Shown one piece after another: positions 11,257 through 23,200 of a stretch of 64,000 nt of DNA (positions are counted from its first letter, which is position 1; the number at the start of each line of letters is the position of its first letter). The notes below the pieces were generated by a model that was given only the letters and a program-made list of their open reading frames with translations, did not search any database and was not told the DNA's origin. The stretch is from Sabethes cyaneus (lineage: Eukaryota > Arthropoda > Insecta > Diptera > Culicidae). The stretch covers positions 74,485,449-74,549,448 of the forward strand of contig NC_071355.1 in the NCBI RefSeq assembly GCF_943734655.1, given 5' to 3'. A program made the translations under genes and the position numbers.

Positions 11257-14200
11257 GTAGGTGTTATCAAACGTTTATATTGCTTCTATTCCCTATAATT
11301 ATTCAGATAAAAAACGGTATTTTTGATTTCCATATTGATCTTTTGGAATAATTTGAATAATCATTTATCTCACGAAAATACCGCTAGTTATCATCATTCT
11401 TTGTACTAGTTTTTTACGAAAAAGTTTTTTTCTTGAACATCTGCTTCTGTACAAATTACTGCCTGTTTCACTCTACACAGGCAGCCGCCGTCCACATTCT
11501 GTAGCACATACCTTACATTGGTTTGCCTGCGTGGGCGAGGATATCGATATTAATGGGTTCAATGATGAAGGTACCGGTCGGCAAGTGTGGTTCTTCGCTG
11601 TGTTGTGTTAAACGTGTGCACACACTAAACTGCAAAAGCTTGTGTCGAAATGCCCTGAGTGCATTCATGAGTGCATGCATAAAGATTAACCGTTTGTTTA
11701 ATTGTACAGTCAAAACTAATGAGCATGAAATAGTGTGGTTTTATCCTATACTAATGATATAAATTATCAAGCGACTTTGAGCAGGGACAACTTTTCGATC
11801 ATCTTCATAAACATTAATCTACACAACCGTAAAAGGAATCTTAATTGCACCGGGGGCAAATGAGTTCAAGCAAAAGACGTCTCAAATGAGTTAAATACCT
11901 TTATTATATCATCGTGAAGCTCCAGTTGTTTATTTTGATTTGGATGTAAATTTAACATACTTGATACTATGACTAAATAAGTCATTAACAATGTAATAAA
12001 TCTGTGATAAACAACTTTAGTGCCTAGATTTCGTAACACTGCCAATTACAAAAAAAAAACGTTAAAGAAAGGTTATTATAACCATTATCGAATTGAATCG
12101 AAATTTACATAACGCATGCAATATTACATATAATTGACGAAAGTGTCGATTTAAATCAAATATCATTTTCATTTTTCATATCTTCAGGTCTTGTTCCGCA
12201 ATAGAACTACTAAAAACATGTCCGGTTTCACAAATTTATTCTACCATTTCCTTCATCTATTGGGAAGACTACCGTTAAAAAATATTAATACCTGACGTTA
12301 TTACAAGTCATGCTAAAAACATGAAGTTGATACTACCACCTTTAATAGTATCAGTCGTTTCCGATTTTATTAGCAATTTAGATACTATTTAAAATAATAT
12401 CACAGGAAATGTCCGATGGCACGTACATCGAACCAGTAATAAGGACATTTTTAGAGTAGATTTATGTTGACTCATACGCTTTGTTCATACAAACATGTGT
12501 AACACGTATATATGTTTGGAATGAATTAAATTTCGCGTGAAAAATTGATGGAGGAATTTCATGGGTCAGTACCAGTACTTTCCTGGTTGCATCACATCGA
12601 TGTACGAGGAAAATGAATCTTTATTGCACGTACACCAAAGGCAAATGAGTTTAAACAGACGACCTCTCAAATGAGTTAAAAGCCTTTGATACAGCTTTTT
12701 TTTAACCTTTGATTGATACAATTGAGGAACACTAGTGTTTTTTTTTTATTTTGAGCTGGTTACTATTTATGTTACTATTTATGACTAAATAAGTCATCAA
12801 CACTTAGTAAATCTATGGTGATCAACTTTAGTGCCTTGGTTCCGTAAGGTTGGCATTTACAAAGAAACATTGAAGAAAAGGTGTTATATAATCATGATCG
12901 AATTGAATCGAAATTTACATAGTTCGTACATTTAAACAATGTATCATGCTCGGGTTAATAATAAATCAACTCGTAAATTTTCAATCCAATAACGCATGCA
13001 ATGTGAAATATAATTGACGGAAAAGTGACTGAAGTCACACATGTTCTTTTATCCCATATTTATGACTACTGCGGCTGTCTATTCGAACTATTTGATTCCT
13101 AGTTCCAGTTTAAGTATTAACATATTGTCTGAATCTCATTGACTAAACCAACTGTAGCTCTTCTGATGTATAAAAGAGGCGGAAATCCAAACTCGTTATT
13201 GAATTGAATTGATTTCTATAATTTTCTACATTAGACGTAATACCTTTCTGAAAAATGAGTGTAACGTGTGCTTTTTTTTAATCGATCTGGAAATTTCCCT
13301 TCAATCACTGCGCACTCCGCTAGATGTTTATTACCTTTTTACGCCAATAAATATTTTGTACTTTTCGTGTGTTTTTTGACGCGAAAACACTTTGAACTAT
13401 TGCAGTTATTAATTTTATAAGTTTGTGATGCGTGACGTGTGAAGCGCGTGAGAAATACTGCAACTTATAAAAATCAGGAAAGAAGCAAACATAATTATTT
13501 TATATTTCTATCCGCGATGCAACTTCATACAAACCTAATAATCATATCAACGAGTGGCAAATTTGTTAATCTTCCAAGTCTGCATAAGGGTTTTACAATA
13601 AATAACGAGAACGTGCTACTAAAGCCACAACAACAAGTACTGATACCTAATACCTGCATAAGGTTTGCCTTATTTATTGGTAAAATCTAATATATAAGTG
13701 CTTTGTCTGTAACCAAAACCAATCCCCTGACAGGATGCCATATTTTCGGGGTAAGAATCACTCTCTACATTCCCCTGTACACAGCTACAACTAATACATG
13801 AACCACCTAAACTATAGCTGGCGTAAGCACCTTATGAACACTTCCGGAAAAGAAGGAGTACAAAATTGGTGTTAACGATTCGTGATACTACAATTTACAG
13901 TAGCCTGGTTAAAACCCCAGTGCTCCCGTCTATTTCAAACAACAGTACGCACAGCATTCGATGTTTATATGCAAGCACTCTCTTTTGACTTGTTGATAGA
14001 GACTACTAATTTGTGATTGTATTAGTGGTTTGTTTGCCCCTGGTTTGAAAAACTCGACAACAGCACAGTGGGAAACCCACCAACACCTATTACAAATCGC
14101 GTGTGCGCAAGGGGTATCCAGTGAGGCGTATTTTGTATTCATTTACGTCTTAAATACGTAACCGTAACCACGGTTAAGTCCTAGCAGCACAGAACCGGGG

Positions 14201-17200
14201 GCCCTTACTGTATCAAGAATTCCTCTTGGTCCTTGGTCTCTTGGTTCCTCTTGTACTTGGTCCTCAGCTACACGCCGCCACTTTGTTGAGCATTTCGACA
14301 CACGCAATCCGGCTTCAACCTAACCGAGCCGTTTGTTGAGTTGGGCTCTTCTATTCCTGGTGCCGATGGAGTAGGGTATTGTCGTTATCGTTGGGCCACT
14401 GTTATGGTCGGGCCATCACGATTTTACAGTTTTAGTAACTCATGTTATCTATGCTGTGATAGCTAACTTTTCACAATATTGTGAGTTTCAATTGTGTATT
14501 CAAAACACCCATACTGAATTCGGTGACTAAATCTTACAAAAAAAAATTTCCAGGCGCAATGAACTTTTCTTCAAGAAATGATTCATGAAATGCAATTATC
14601 GAGATAAATTTTGAAAATGTATGAATGTATGAATGTATAAATGAAGTGTGTTGTGCTGCACACGAAGACTATAGAAAAATCCCCTGCAGTAAGGTGTTTG
14701 GGAAGGCTAAGGTGAAATACTAGAAAAGTACACTCAAAAAAATCAGCACGTCAAGTTTACGTGAAAACATAGGTAATTCTCATCCATCAAACTTTTCATG
14801 TAACATTCACGTGAATTGTTGGTAACTCGCGCTCATACTAACCAGTGTACGTGCGATCCCAGTAAATTTTATCAATTTTCCCATTAACTAGTACATGAAG
14901 TTCACGTAAGTTGCTGTACAGAAGTTTACATGATTTTTCACGTGGATGCGACCTGTCGATTTATTTGAGTGTACTATTTGTAAAGATCGGGCCACTTGAG
15001 TAGTCATGATTGGGCCACCATAATTTTAAGCGCAGAAGCACAATAATCGCTAGAGAATGTCAGTCACGTAAAATATGATGAAATAAAGCAAAATTAATAC
15101 GATAAAAAACTATATTTTTGCTGTTTTTTCATAATAGTTGTACATTTCGGAAAAGGCGATTGTAGCAATATTGTTTTTACAAGATCGCCAAAATTTCGCA
15201 AAAATGTAATTAAAAATAAGCTATTTGTACCTATATGAGCCGTTGTTTACGGAATTCATTCTTTTCATGTCTCTATGTAGGATTTTAATACGTATGTCTT
15301 AGATTTTCTGCGGTGGCCCAACCTGTACAACACGACCCGACTATGACAACAATGCCTATAAGTTTTTTATTTTTCGAACAATCAGTTCAAAACTTTCCGG
15401 AAATATACCTTATCCTTAGACCTTTGCAACGATGTATTTAGATTTCCAAAATTCCTTTTGAAACGAAAGTTATGGGCGAATCCCAAAACGTGGTCCAACC
15501 ACGACGACACTCCCCTACTTGAAGAGCACGGAATTCACTGTGTACAGTCGTCCGATATTAAGTATCGTTGAATCTCCTTAACCGTGTGACTGTCGCCGCG
15601 GTTGTGACTAGAAATCCCAAATATATTAACTAATTAACCACTTCCAGTTTATCGCCAACGATAGTCACTGTCCGTGGAAGGCGAATGTTATTTTATCTGA
15701 AACCTTTTCTGCCATTTGTTTGGTTTTTGACGTGTTGAATTGTAACTCAGTCTTCCATCATTATTCTTGCGTGGATTGGAGGTTTCTAATAATGATGTCG
15801 AGGTCGGCTGCGAAGGCTAGGAGTGGGGCACATTTGCTGAAGATCGTTCCTCTCGTGTCGATGCCCGTTCATCGGTTTACACCTTCAATAACGATGTTGA
15901 ATAACACAGGACAGTCCATCCCCTTACCATCACCCTCTACGCGATTCGAAGGGACTCAGGAGTGCCATCGAAACAAGCACGTAGCACATCACTTGAGGGT
16001 AGCGCTTTGAACAACCGCGTCAGTTTGTCTGGAAAATCGTTCTCGTGCATTATGTGCCATAGCTTTTCGCGCTCGACTGTATCATATGCTGCTCTGATAT
16101 TCACGAAAATATGTCGTGTGGGCATGTTGTACCATCGACGTTTCTGAAGAATTTGTTGGAGTACAAAAATTTGATCCATAGTAGTTGCTGTTGGGGATAG
16201 CCGATCTGGGAGAACACCTTGAGGTGGCATTGAGCAGCGTAATGTCGCAGTAATTACAGTATTCGAGTAAATCGTATAAATGAGACAAATCACACCTTCC
16301 ATCCACTGCTCCGGTAGTTTCTTCTTCTCTAAATTCTATGTGATTCTATGCTTCGTAGTTGGTTATAAAAGAGATGAAACTCACCACAAGCAACACTCTC
16401 TATCGGAAAGTGCCATAAACGTAGGTAATTCCGATCAGCTCCTAATTCCGATCACTCAACTAGAGTCATCTATTTTTAAAAGATTAATCATTTATAGCAG
16501 ATTCGGACCCAGAGTCTCCAATTAGGCCCCTTTGGTTCTCCAAAGGTAGGTTGCGTAACCCTCATATGACCAGTCGTCATGTGGTCCAAGGTAATGTTGC
16601 GAATCGAGCGAAAAGTCAACCATGCCAACTCACACCGGAAAGAGTAAGAGAAACATATCATTCAACGCTTACGTCGCACACGCAAGCGTAGAAAAAAACA
16701 GCCGCCGGTGCTGTGTGCAGACATTCTGCTACCCACGCACTCGCGCACTCGCGCACGCACATCCTCACATCGTCTTGCCGCATAGCTTATTCGTGAGCAG
16801 TGGCGACTCGTCCGCATGTTCAACCTGTTCATAGGACAGGCAACAAAATTCAACCCGACAAATTTTTTTTTCATCACTAGTTCATGATTTCGTTTGAACC
16901 GACGCATATGCAATACGAATAATTCGGTAAATTATTAGTTTAGTTTACGAAGCTGCTGAGCAAACCGTTCAACACGATGTTTGAACGTTGCTTTGATCTC
17001 AATGCACAAGCATATACCAACACATTATTCCTGGTGTTGATTCTGGGTACGAAGGAGATAAAAAGAGAATGTGAAACAGCTTTTACTCGAAAGCGCGGGC
17101 GCATTATTGTCTCATTACTCGTTCATCTTCAGCATTGAACAACTTACTACCACATATCCCTATGGCCTGCGCTTTGATTCCATTTTATCTAGTCACGAAG

Positions 17201-20200
17201 CTAATGAGCAAAACGTTCAATACGACGCTTGAACGTTTGCTTTAGAGATTAGGACCAGGAACAATGTATTGGTACAAAGGGGATGGCATGCATTATTCGC
17301 CAAATTTTCTCATTAACTCGTTCATCTTTAGCATTGAACAACTTACGCATATTGCTTGTGGTGCGTGTGGTGGTTATTCTTGAATTTGGTTCAATAGGTA
17401 AATTGAACGGAAAGTCTTAGGTTCATAGTTAAAATTCAGAGACGAGTTTGCTGGTAAAGTAAACCGCCGTATTCCGTTGTTATTTAAATAATAGGGGTAT
17501 TCACGTAGCGCTTGTTATGTTGCGTATACGGAGTATTGGGTATTTATACTGCCGCTTCCATAGAAACCGGAACTGCTATGCGAATTGCGGCAGCATATAC
17601 ACGAAATACACCGTTTACGCAACATAGCAAGCGCTACGTGAATACCCCTAATGTTTGTTTTATGAATAACATATAGAATTTCGATAATAAAAAAGCTGCG
17701 AATTAATTTGTATTTTTCGCTGGTTGAACAGGTAAGCTAAACCACCACGAGTCGCCACTGTTCGTGAGTCAAAAAACTCATAAGGAATCAGCTGCCCGTG
17801 AGGCTGGTGGCGCACTGGGATACAAATTTTGCATTACCTTTTCTTTGCTTCTTCATCTTCTCCCTCGATTCTACTCACGGGCGAGCCGTCGCGAGTAATC
17901 GGTATCAACGGATCAGGCTGCAACGACGAACGGCGAGCGACGACTGTAGCTGTTAGCTAAACACTCACTCGCAACAACTCGTTGCAGTGCATGAAGAAAT
18001 AAGAGCGGGAGTCCGAAAGGGATGCTTATGCCGGCGTGTTCGTTAGAATGAGTACGCGTGTGTGAGAAAATTAGACCACACAAGCGTGGGCTTCGCAACA
18101 CTGGTCCAAAGGGTTACACAATATCGACGAATCATAAGAAAAATTCTCGTCGATTGCAATTCTATCCTTCTTCTTTGGTAAGTTCTTCACAGTCAACTAA
18201 TATTCCTTAATCTGTCTTAACTCTGTAGTACTGGCTAAAGTTCATTTTTTGGGAATGACAGTGATACCAATGTCATTGTACTACTCTTTCGTCAAATCTA
18301 AATAGTAACTACTTGGACCAGAAAAGGCAGCACTCTTCTGCAGGTCCCTGAAGTTACGATGGAGTCGCTTTTCAGCCAATAGCTGCAGTACCATCCATCG
18401 TAGATTTAATAAGTTTGATGAGCTTCCTGAGGAAGCTTTTCTCGGCCATGATTTTTCATAGCTCTTTCCGGTCGATGGTATCATATGCGGCTTTGAAGTC
18501 AACCTAATAATCCAAGTTTGAATGTTTTTGTAATCTTATTGTGCTTTCTTATGGCTTATGAATTCTGGCCATAAAAGCCATCATAATAATGTAATATAGT
18601 AATAAGTGTAACTTCAGACGAACAACTTTTTTAGGAGCTTCGACATTTTTTTATTATGCAGTCTTAGAATGATGTTGCCGAATAGGGCCTTACAATACTC
18701 GTACATTTTTACAACATTCATATTTTTTCGGTAAATTCACTTGGAATTTTTTTTTTGTTCGCGTAACGGTACAGTACAACTTTTACCTTGAAATTTCTCG
18801 AAACAGTACTCCTCTTTTCTTTTTAGATATAGAATTGCGAAATTTCTGCCATTTTCGCTGCATCTCTCGGTGACAGCTTCGGGTTTCGTTTTATAAGCGC
18901 CAACGAATGAGTTTTCCGCAAGTTTTCTGCCGACGGCTAGACGTTCTCTAAATCACTCGTGTGGTCTAATTTTGTCACACACTTATTCATTCCCTTTTAG
19001 ACTCTCGCTTTTATTTATTCATGCACTGCGATGAGTTTTTGCGAGTGCCGGCAGCTGGCTGCTCACGAGTTGTTTGCCTCGTGAGAGTGCTATGCAGAAA
19101 TCCGCTACGAGGTTGTGCGTCTGGGAACGTGTAGGTAGCAGAAAGTCTGCACATAGTAAAGGCGACTGTTTGTCACACGCTTGCGTCAGTGAAGTGAGCG
19201 TTGGATACTATGCTTCTCATAGGTACCTGCTCGCGTGAGATTAGGCATCGTTTGCTTCTCGCTCGATTTGCAGCATTGCTCTAGACCATTTCATGGGTTT
19301 GTGATGATTCAACAGTTCACAGGACTCGCGTGTGGATAGTCCGGGATTTTCATTGCGAACGGCGTGCTGGTTTGATTTGCGCTGCGCTTGTTTGGATGCC
19401 ATGATGTAAACAAATGAACTTATTGTACACTATATAAAATCGCCACGTCCATTCTACGTGAAAACATACAGTAGCTGACACGGACTTCTGTTCTTAGTTA
19501 GTGAAAAAGTTGATGAGATTTACTGGAGTTGCACGTAAACGAATTTGTATGAGTGTACAGATTATGATCTGGATGTGTGACGATTACTCACAGATTTGAC
19601 CAAACTCACTGATTTTCCATCCCTGGTGCGAACTACTAAGAATTCGTTTGAACGTTACATGAAAAGAATGGTAGATGAGAATCACGTATATTTTTACGTG
19701 AGTTTAACGTGCCGATTCTTTTGAGTGTACTAATCTAGCAAATATTTACTGCGATTCTATACACTCTTAAAGCAATTTAGTTAGTAAAAATAAGAAAAAA
19801 ATACTCATAAAATAAACAAAAAGTCGCATTTCTCGTGTCTGGACTTCTTCCTGTTCAACCTTTAGTGGTTTCTAAATCCCTAAATCCCTAAATTCAAAAT
19901 CTAGATTCGCCCCTTTGAAATGCGTGCTGAAACAAACAGTTTTTCTTTCGTTCGTTTTGATCTGAGGATGAAGAGATCGGACTGAAAAACGTAAGCATGT
20001 CGTTAATACAGAACCCAAGTAACAATCTAGGTTTTATTACACACTTATGATAGATTTTATGACCAAAATTGGTCACGAAACCCGCAATTGTAGTACCTAC
20101 AATAAAACTCACATTGTTACTTGGGAACGTAAGATCAGAAGTATAAGAAGAAAAGTTGATCGATAAAAGCAACTTCAATGCCTTATTTCATTAATTTCTT

Positions 20201-23200
20201 ATGTAAGTTGTGGAATTTGTTGTCCCCTCTCTAATACTCTATTATTACGCCATCTCTGTTACTATAACCTAATAAAATTTAAACCGATCATTTTAGTCGT
20301 TTAGCTTGAGCAACTTCTAGCCCTAAATAGAGGAGATACAGTAGGTAGGCTTAAATCTGCTCAGTTTAGTATTGCACGTTTATAAAAAAATACTTATGTA
20401 CTTAAAACGGTCAAACTTTTTCATCCACTTTCCGTGATAGAATCATTACAAAATCAGTATCAAATAACCGAGAATGTCTGTAAATTCGAAATTTAAAATA
20501 AAAAAAGTGTTTTGTTTCAAAATTTTAGTCGTTTATTATATTATATTACATATAACATTCTCAAGGCGACGACTGTTAATAGTTTAAGGTAATTGTATTG
20601 ATTGAATTTGCCAACTACGGTTTTGAAATTTAGCAATCAACTTCTTGCGATCCAACCTAGTGTACAAAGCAGTTTTTCGCATTGTAACGACTTCGATGGT
20701 TTATGTTTATTTTCCGCTTATAGAGTCGGTCTTAGATAGTTATTCGCATTGTCAAATAGACCAAGTACTCTGTATACCATATGTGGTAAATTTTTTCATC
20801 GGTCTCGATGATTGGTTTGCTTTACTGTTGATGGTTTTAATTTGCCACTCGTAACTAACACGTTAAATAACTCACCAAATCCTTACGAATCACCTTGCAA
20901 TCTAACCTATTCAACTACCAAACAGTGCCACGTTTAGTCACTACTAAGTGCACTTGAAATAAAAAGACAGCTTATTAGTACCCGTTGTTGAGTGTGCCAA
21001 TTTGCTCAATATGGCATGAGAATTTATTGCTTTGGATTTATTGTTCGTTTTACCTTTTAATTCGGCCTTGCCACTTTAAACCCGTAACCCGTGCCGGTGC
21101 GGTGACCAATCACACACCAAACCGTTTGTGGAACGTGATTGAAATATGGACTTTAAGTTGCGGTTTCGTTTTGGTGAACCGTGACAATAGCCAAGGTCGA
21201 CGTTTTGTGATAACTTGAGTTGAGTGAGATTATTGCTCTAACAATTGTTTCTTTTGCTTTTCGTGATTGTAACATTTTTAAACAAAGCGTTGATATTAAT
21301 TTATTTTTTCTTTTCCTTTTCTTTTTTCCCGCATCGTTCAACCTTCAAGAAGAACAACAAAAGGAACGCGAAGAGCGAATAAAACAGATCAAGGAACGCC
21401 AGAATGAGGAACGGCAGCGAAAGCTAGAGGAACTGAAGGCACAAGCACTGGCGGCACAGAAATTTCGCGAACAAAAGGAAGAGGAACGCCGACGCCGAAT
21501 GGAGGACCTGCGGCGACGCGAAAACGACCGACGCTCACAGGTGGAGGAGCGACGGCGCGCGATACAGGAAGCGGACAACGAACGACGACAGTACATACTG
21601 CAGAAGAACCAGGAACGGGAACAGCGGATGGAGATCAAACGACGCAACGAGCGCAGCTCGATCGGGTTCGCGTTCGGGTCGTCGACCCCGCGTATGATCG
21701 ACACCGGCGACAGTGGCATGAGCAGCTCGTTCTGGACCAACCGGCGGTGAGATAGCGTTCCGATTAGCGTCATAATTAGCGAAAACTGTTGTGTTTTGTT
21801 TTTTGTTCTACTTGATAATTTACTAATCTCGATTTCTTTCACAGGGCAACATCCATCACGAATGTAGCGTACACCGGGGTACCACTTACGCGTCGCAGCT
21901 CCGAGCGGGAACTACCCGACGGAAGCTCCAAGAAACGTGCTACCTCCGCTAGTGGTTTAGATAGATCGACCGACGGTAGGTTGTCTGTTTTGTGTATGCG
22001 TTTGTTTGTATAATCGTGTTTGTAGGTGTATTTTATTCGCGTCCGTTGTCCTCGTATGCTCGAACTGCTGCGTTGCGCTAAAAAGTTGACTCCCCAAGCG
22101 ACGTTGCAAACTCGCGCAACTGTTTCGGATGCTCGGTGTTTACACCACCGACCGCTGAACGGTTTGTGTTGCAGGAGATAACCTATTTTTTGTCCTTCAT
22201 CCTCCAGAGGTTCTTTGGTTCGCCGGGGGAGATAAACCTGGCTTCTAGTTTATTAGTTAAATATTTTATTTATGATGTTTATTTTTTGTTTTACGTCAGT
22301 TTTACGATATGTTTTCCTTATAGTCCTTATCATATAGTAAAACCTGTACTAGTAGGTTAGTTGCCCCTTCTTAATACAGTTGATTTAGGGTAATTGAAGT
22401 TGTCATGTTTCTCTAAGATACAGACAGATTTTTAGTGATAGAAGGAATGAAACACTTCGTAGAGTAAACCGTACATCAACGTAACTGTTCATTAGATCTG
22501 TTTCCGGTTTGCTGCCTGCTTCCCAAATTCTACACATCTCGGTTCACTTATATTTTGACTTCGTTCGATTGTACAAAAAAGTAAGACAGTATGCGTCTTG
22601 TTTTGACAAAAATTATTCATCGATGGATTTCGTGCTAAACTAAAGTTTAACTAAATTTTCAAATGAAACTTCAAATACCAGCAGCAGACCTGGTAAAGGA
22701 GTGCGAAAAATTTTGTTCTGCATTCTGCATTGTGCTACCATGAGCAGAGATTAACACTCACTCGTTCCGTTTTATAGAACATCAGCAGCTGCTGACAACA
22801 GATGTACTTCAAAATTCAATCGGAATTGGCGCGAAATCTGCTAATAGTTAAGTTGCTAATGAAACCCTGAATCCGTCATTTTCGATCGAACGAACTCGAA
22901 ACATTTGTGAAGACCAAAGTTCTCGATAGGAATGACAATATTAAATCAGATGAATCAGTTAGAATTTGCTCTCCTAGGATGAGTTTATCATTAGTAGTAT
23001 CATTCGTACCCTAAAACGATAGCACATTCGTAATTAACTAGTCGATAATCGCCTCCCAAACCTCCCCCCAAGTTGTGTGATTGTTCCTCTAACTGTACCA
23101 ATCCGTGTGTGTGTTTGTTGTCATTCCTCGCCTGTTATCCGAAAAATAAACTACATTCAAAATTACCCCGTTCTCATCCATTGGCTCTTTTTCTTCTTCT

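Larger units (their letters stand above)
14185..16330 (-). pseudogene. RTE-type retrotransposon fragment (copy B), split by a TIR element
   Basis: The minus strand upper part (15516-16330) gives VEGVICLIY.., MPTRHIFVNIRAAYDTVEREKLW and LRACFDGTPESL, the same RT palm region as copy D. The lower part (14185-14373) matches the 3' region of copy D (for example TCGACACACGCA-TCGGCTTCAA). The two parts are separated by the element at 14374-15515 and continue colinearly. Several frameshifts; no activity expected. Confidence 0.82.
16798..17760. mobile_element. hAT-like nonautonomous element with perfect 8-bp target duplication
   Basis: Terminal inverted repeats CAGTGGCGACTCGT / ACGAGTCGCCACTG are flanked by identical TTCGTGAG at 16790-16797 and 17761-17768. 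An 8-bp duplication and CAGTGG ends fit the hAT superfamily. The 963-bp interior has no transposase; it carries a tandem duplication of about 250 bp (16943- and 17194-) and a nested palindromic MITE at 17492-17650. Confidence 0.85.
16650..19260. mobile_element. large inverted-repeat unit (~1.6 kb without its hAT-like insert)
   Basis: Left-arm words CAACGCTTACGTC, ACGCAAGCGT, TGTGCAGACATTCTGCTACC (16660-16735) and CAGTGCATGAAGAAATAAGA, AAATTAGACCACAC (17990-18080) recur as reverse complements at about 19135-19210 and 18950-19050. The arms are diverged but colinear. The left arm is broken by the element at 16798-17760. The unique centre includes an RTE scrap at 18281-18505. No transposase seen; ends and target duplication were not resolved. 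Confidence 0.65.

Noticed and set aside
21345..21842. 165-codon minus-strand frame, Arg/Ser-rich
   Set aside because: It is the antisense of the E/R/K-rich ens coiled-coil exon; the openness follows from codon composition.
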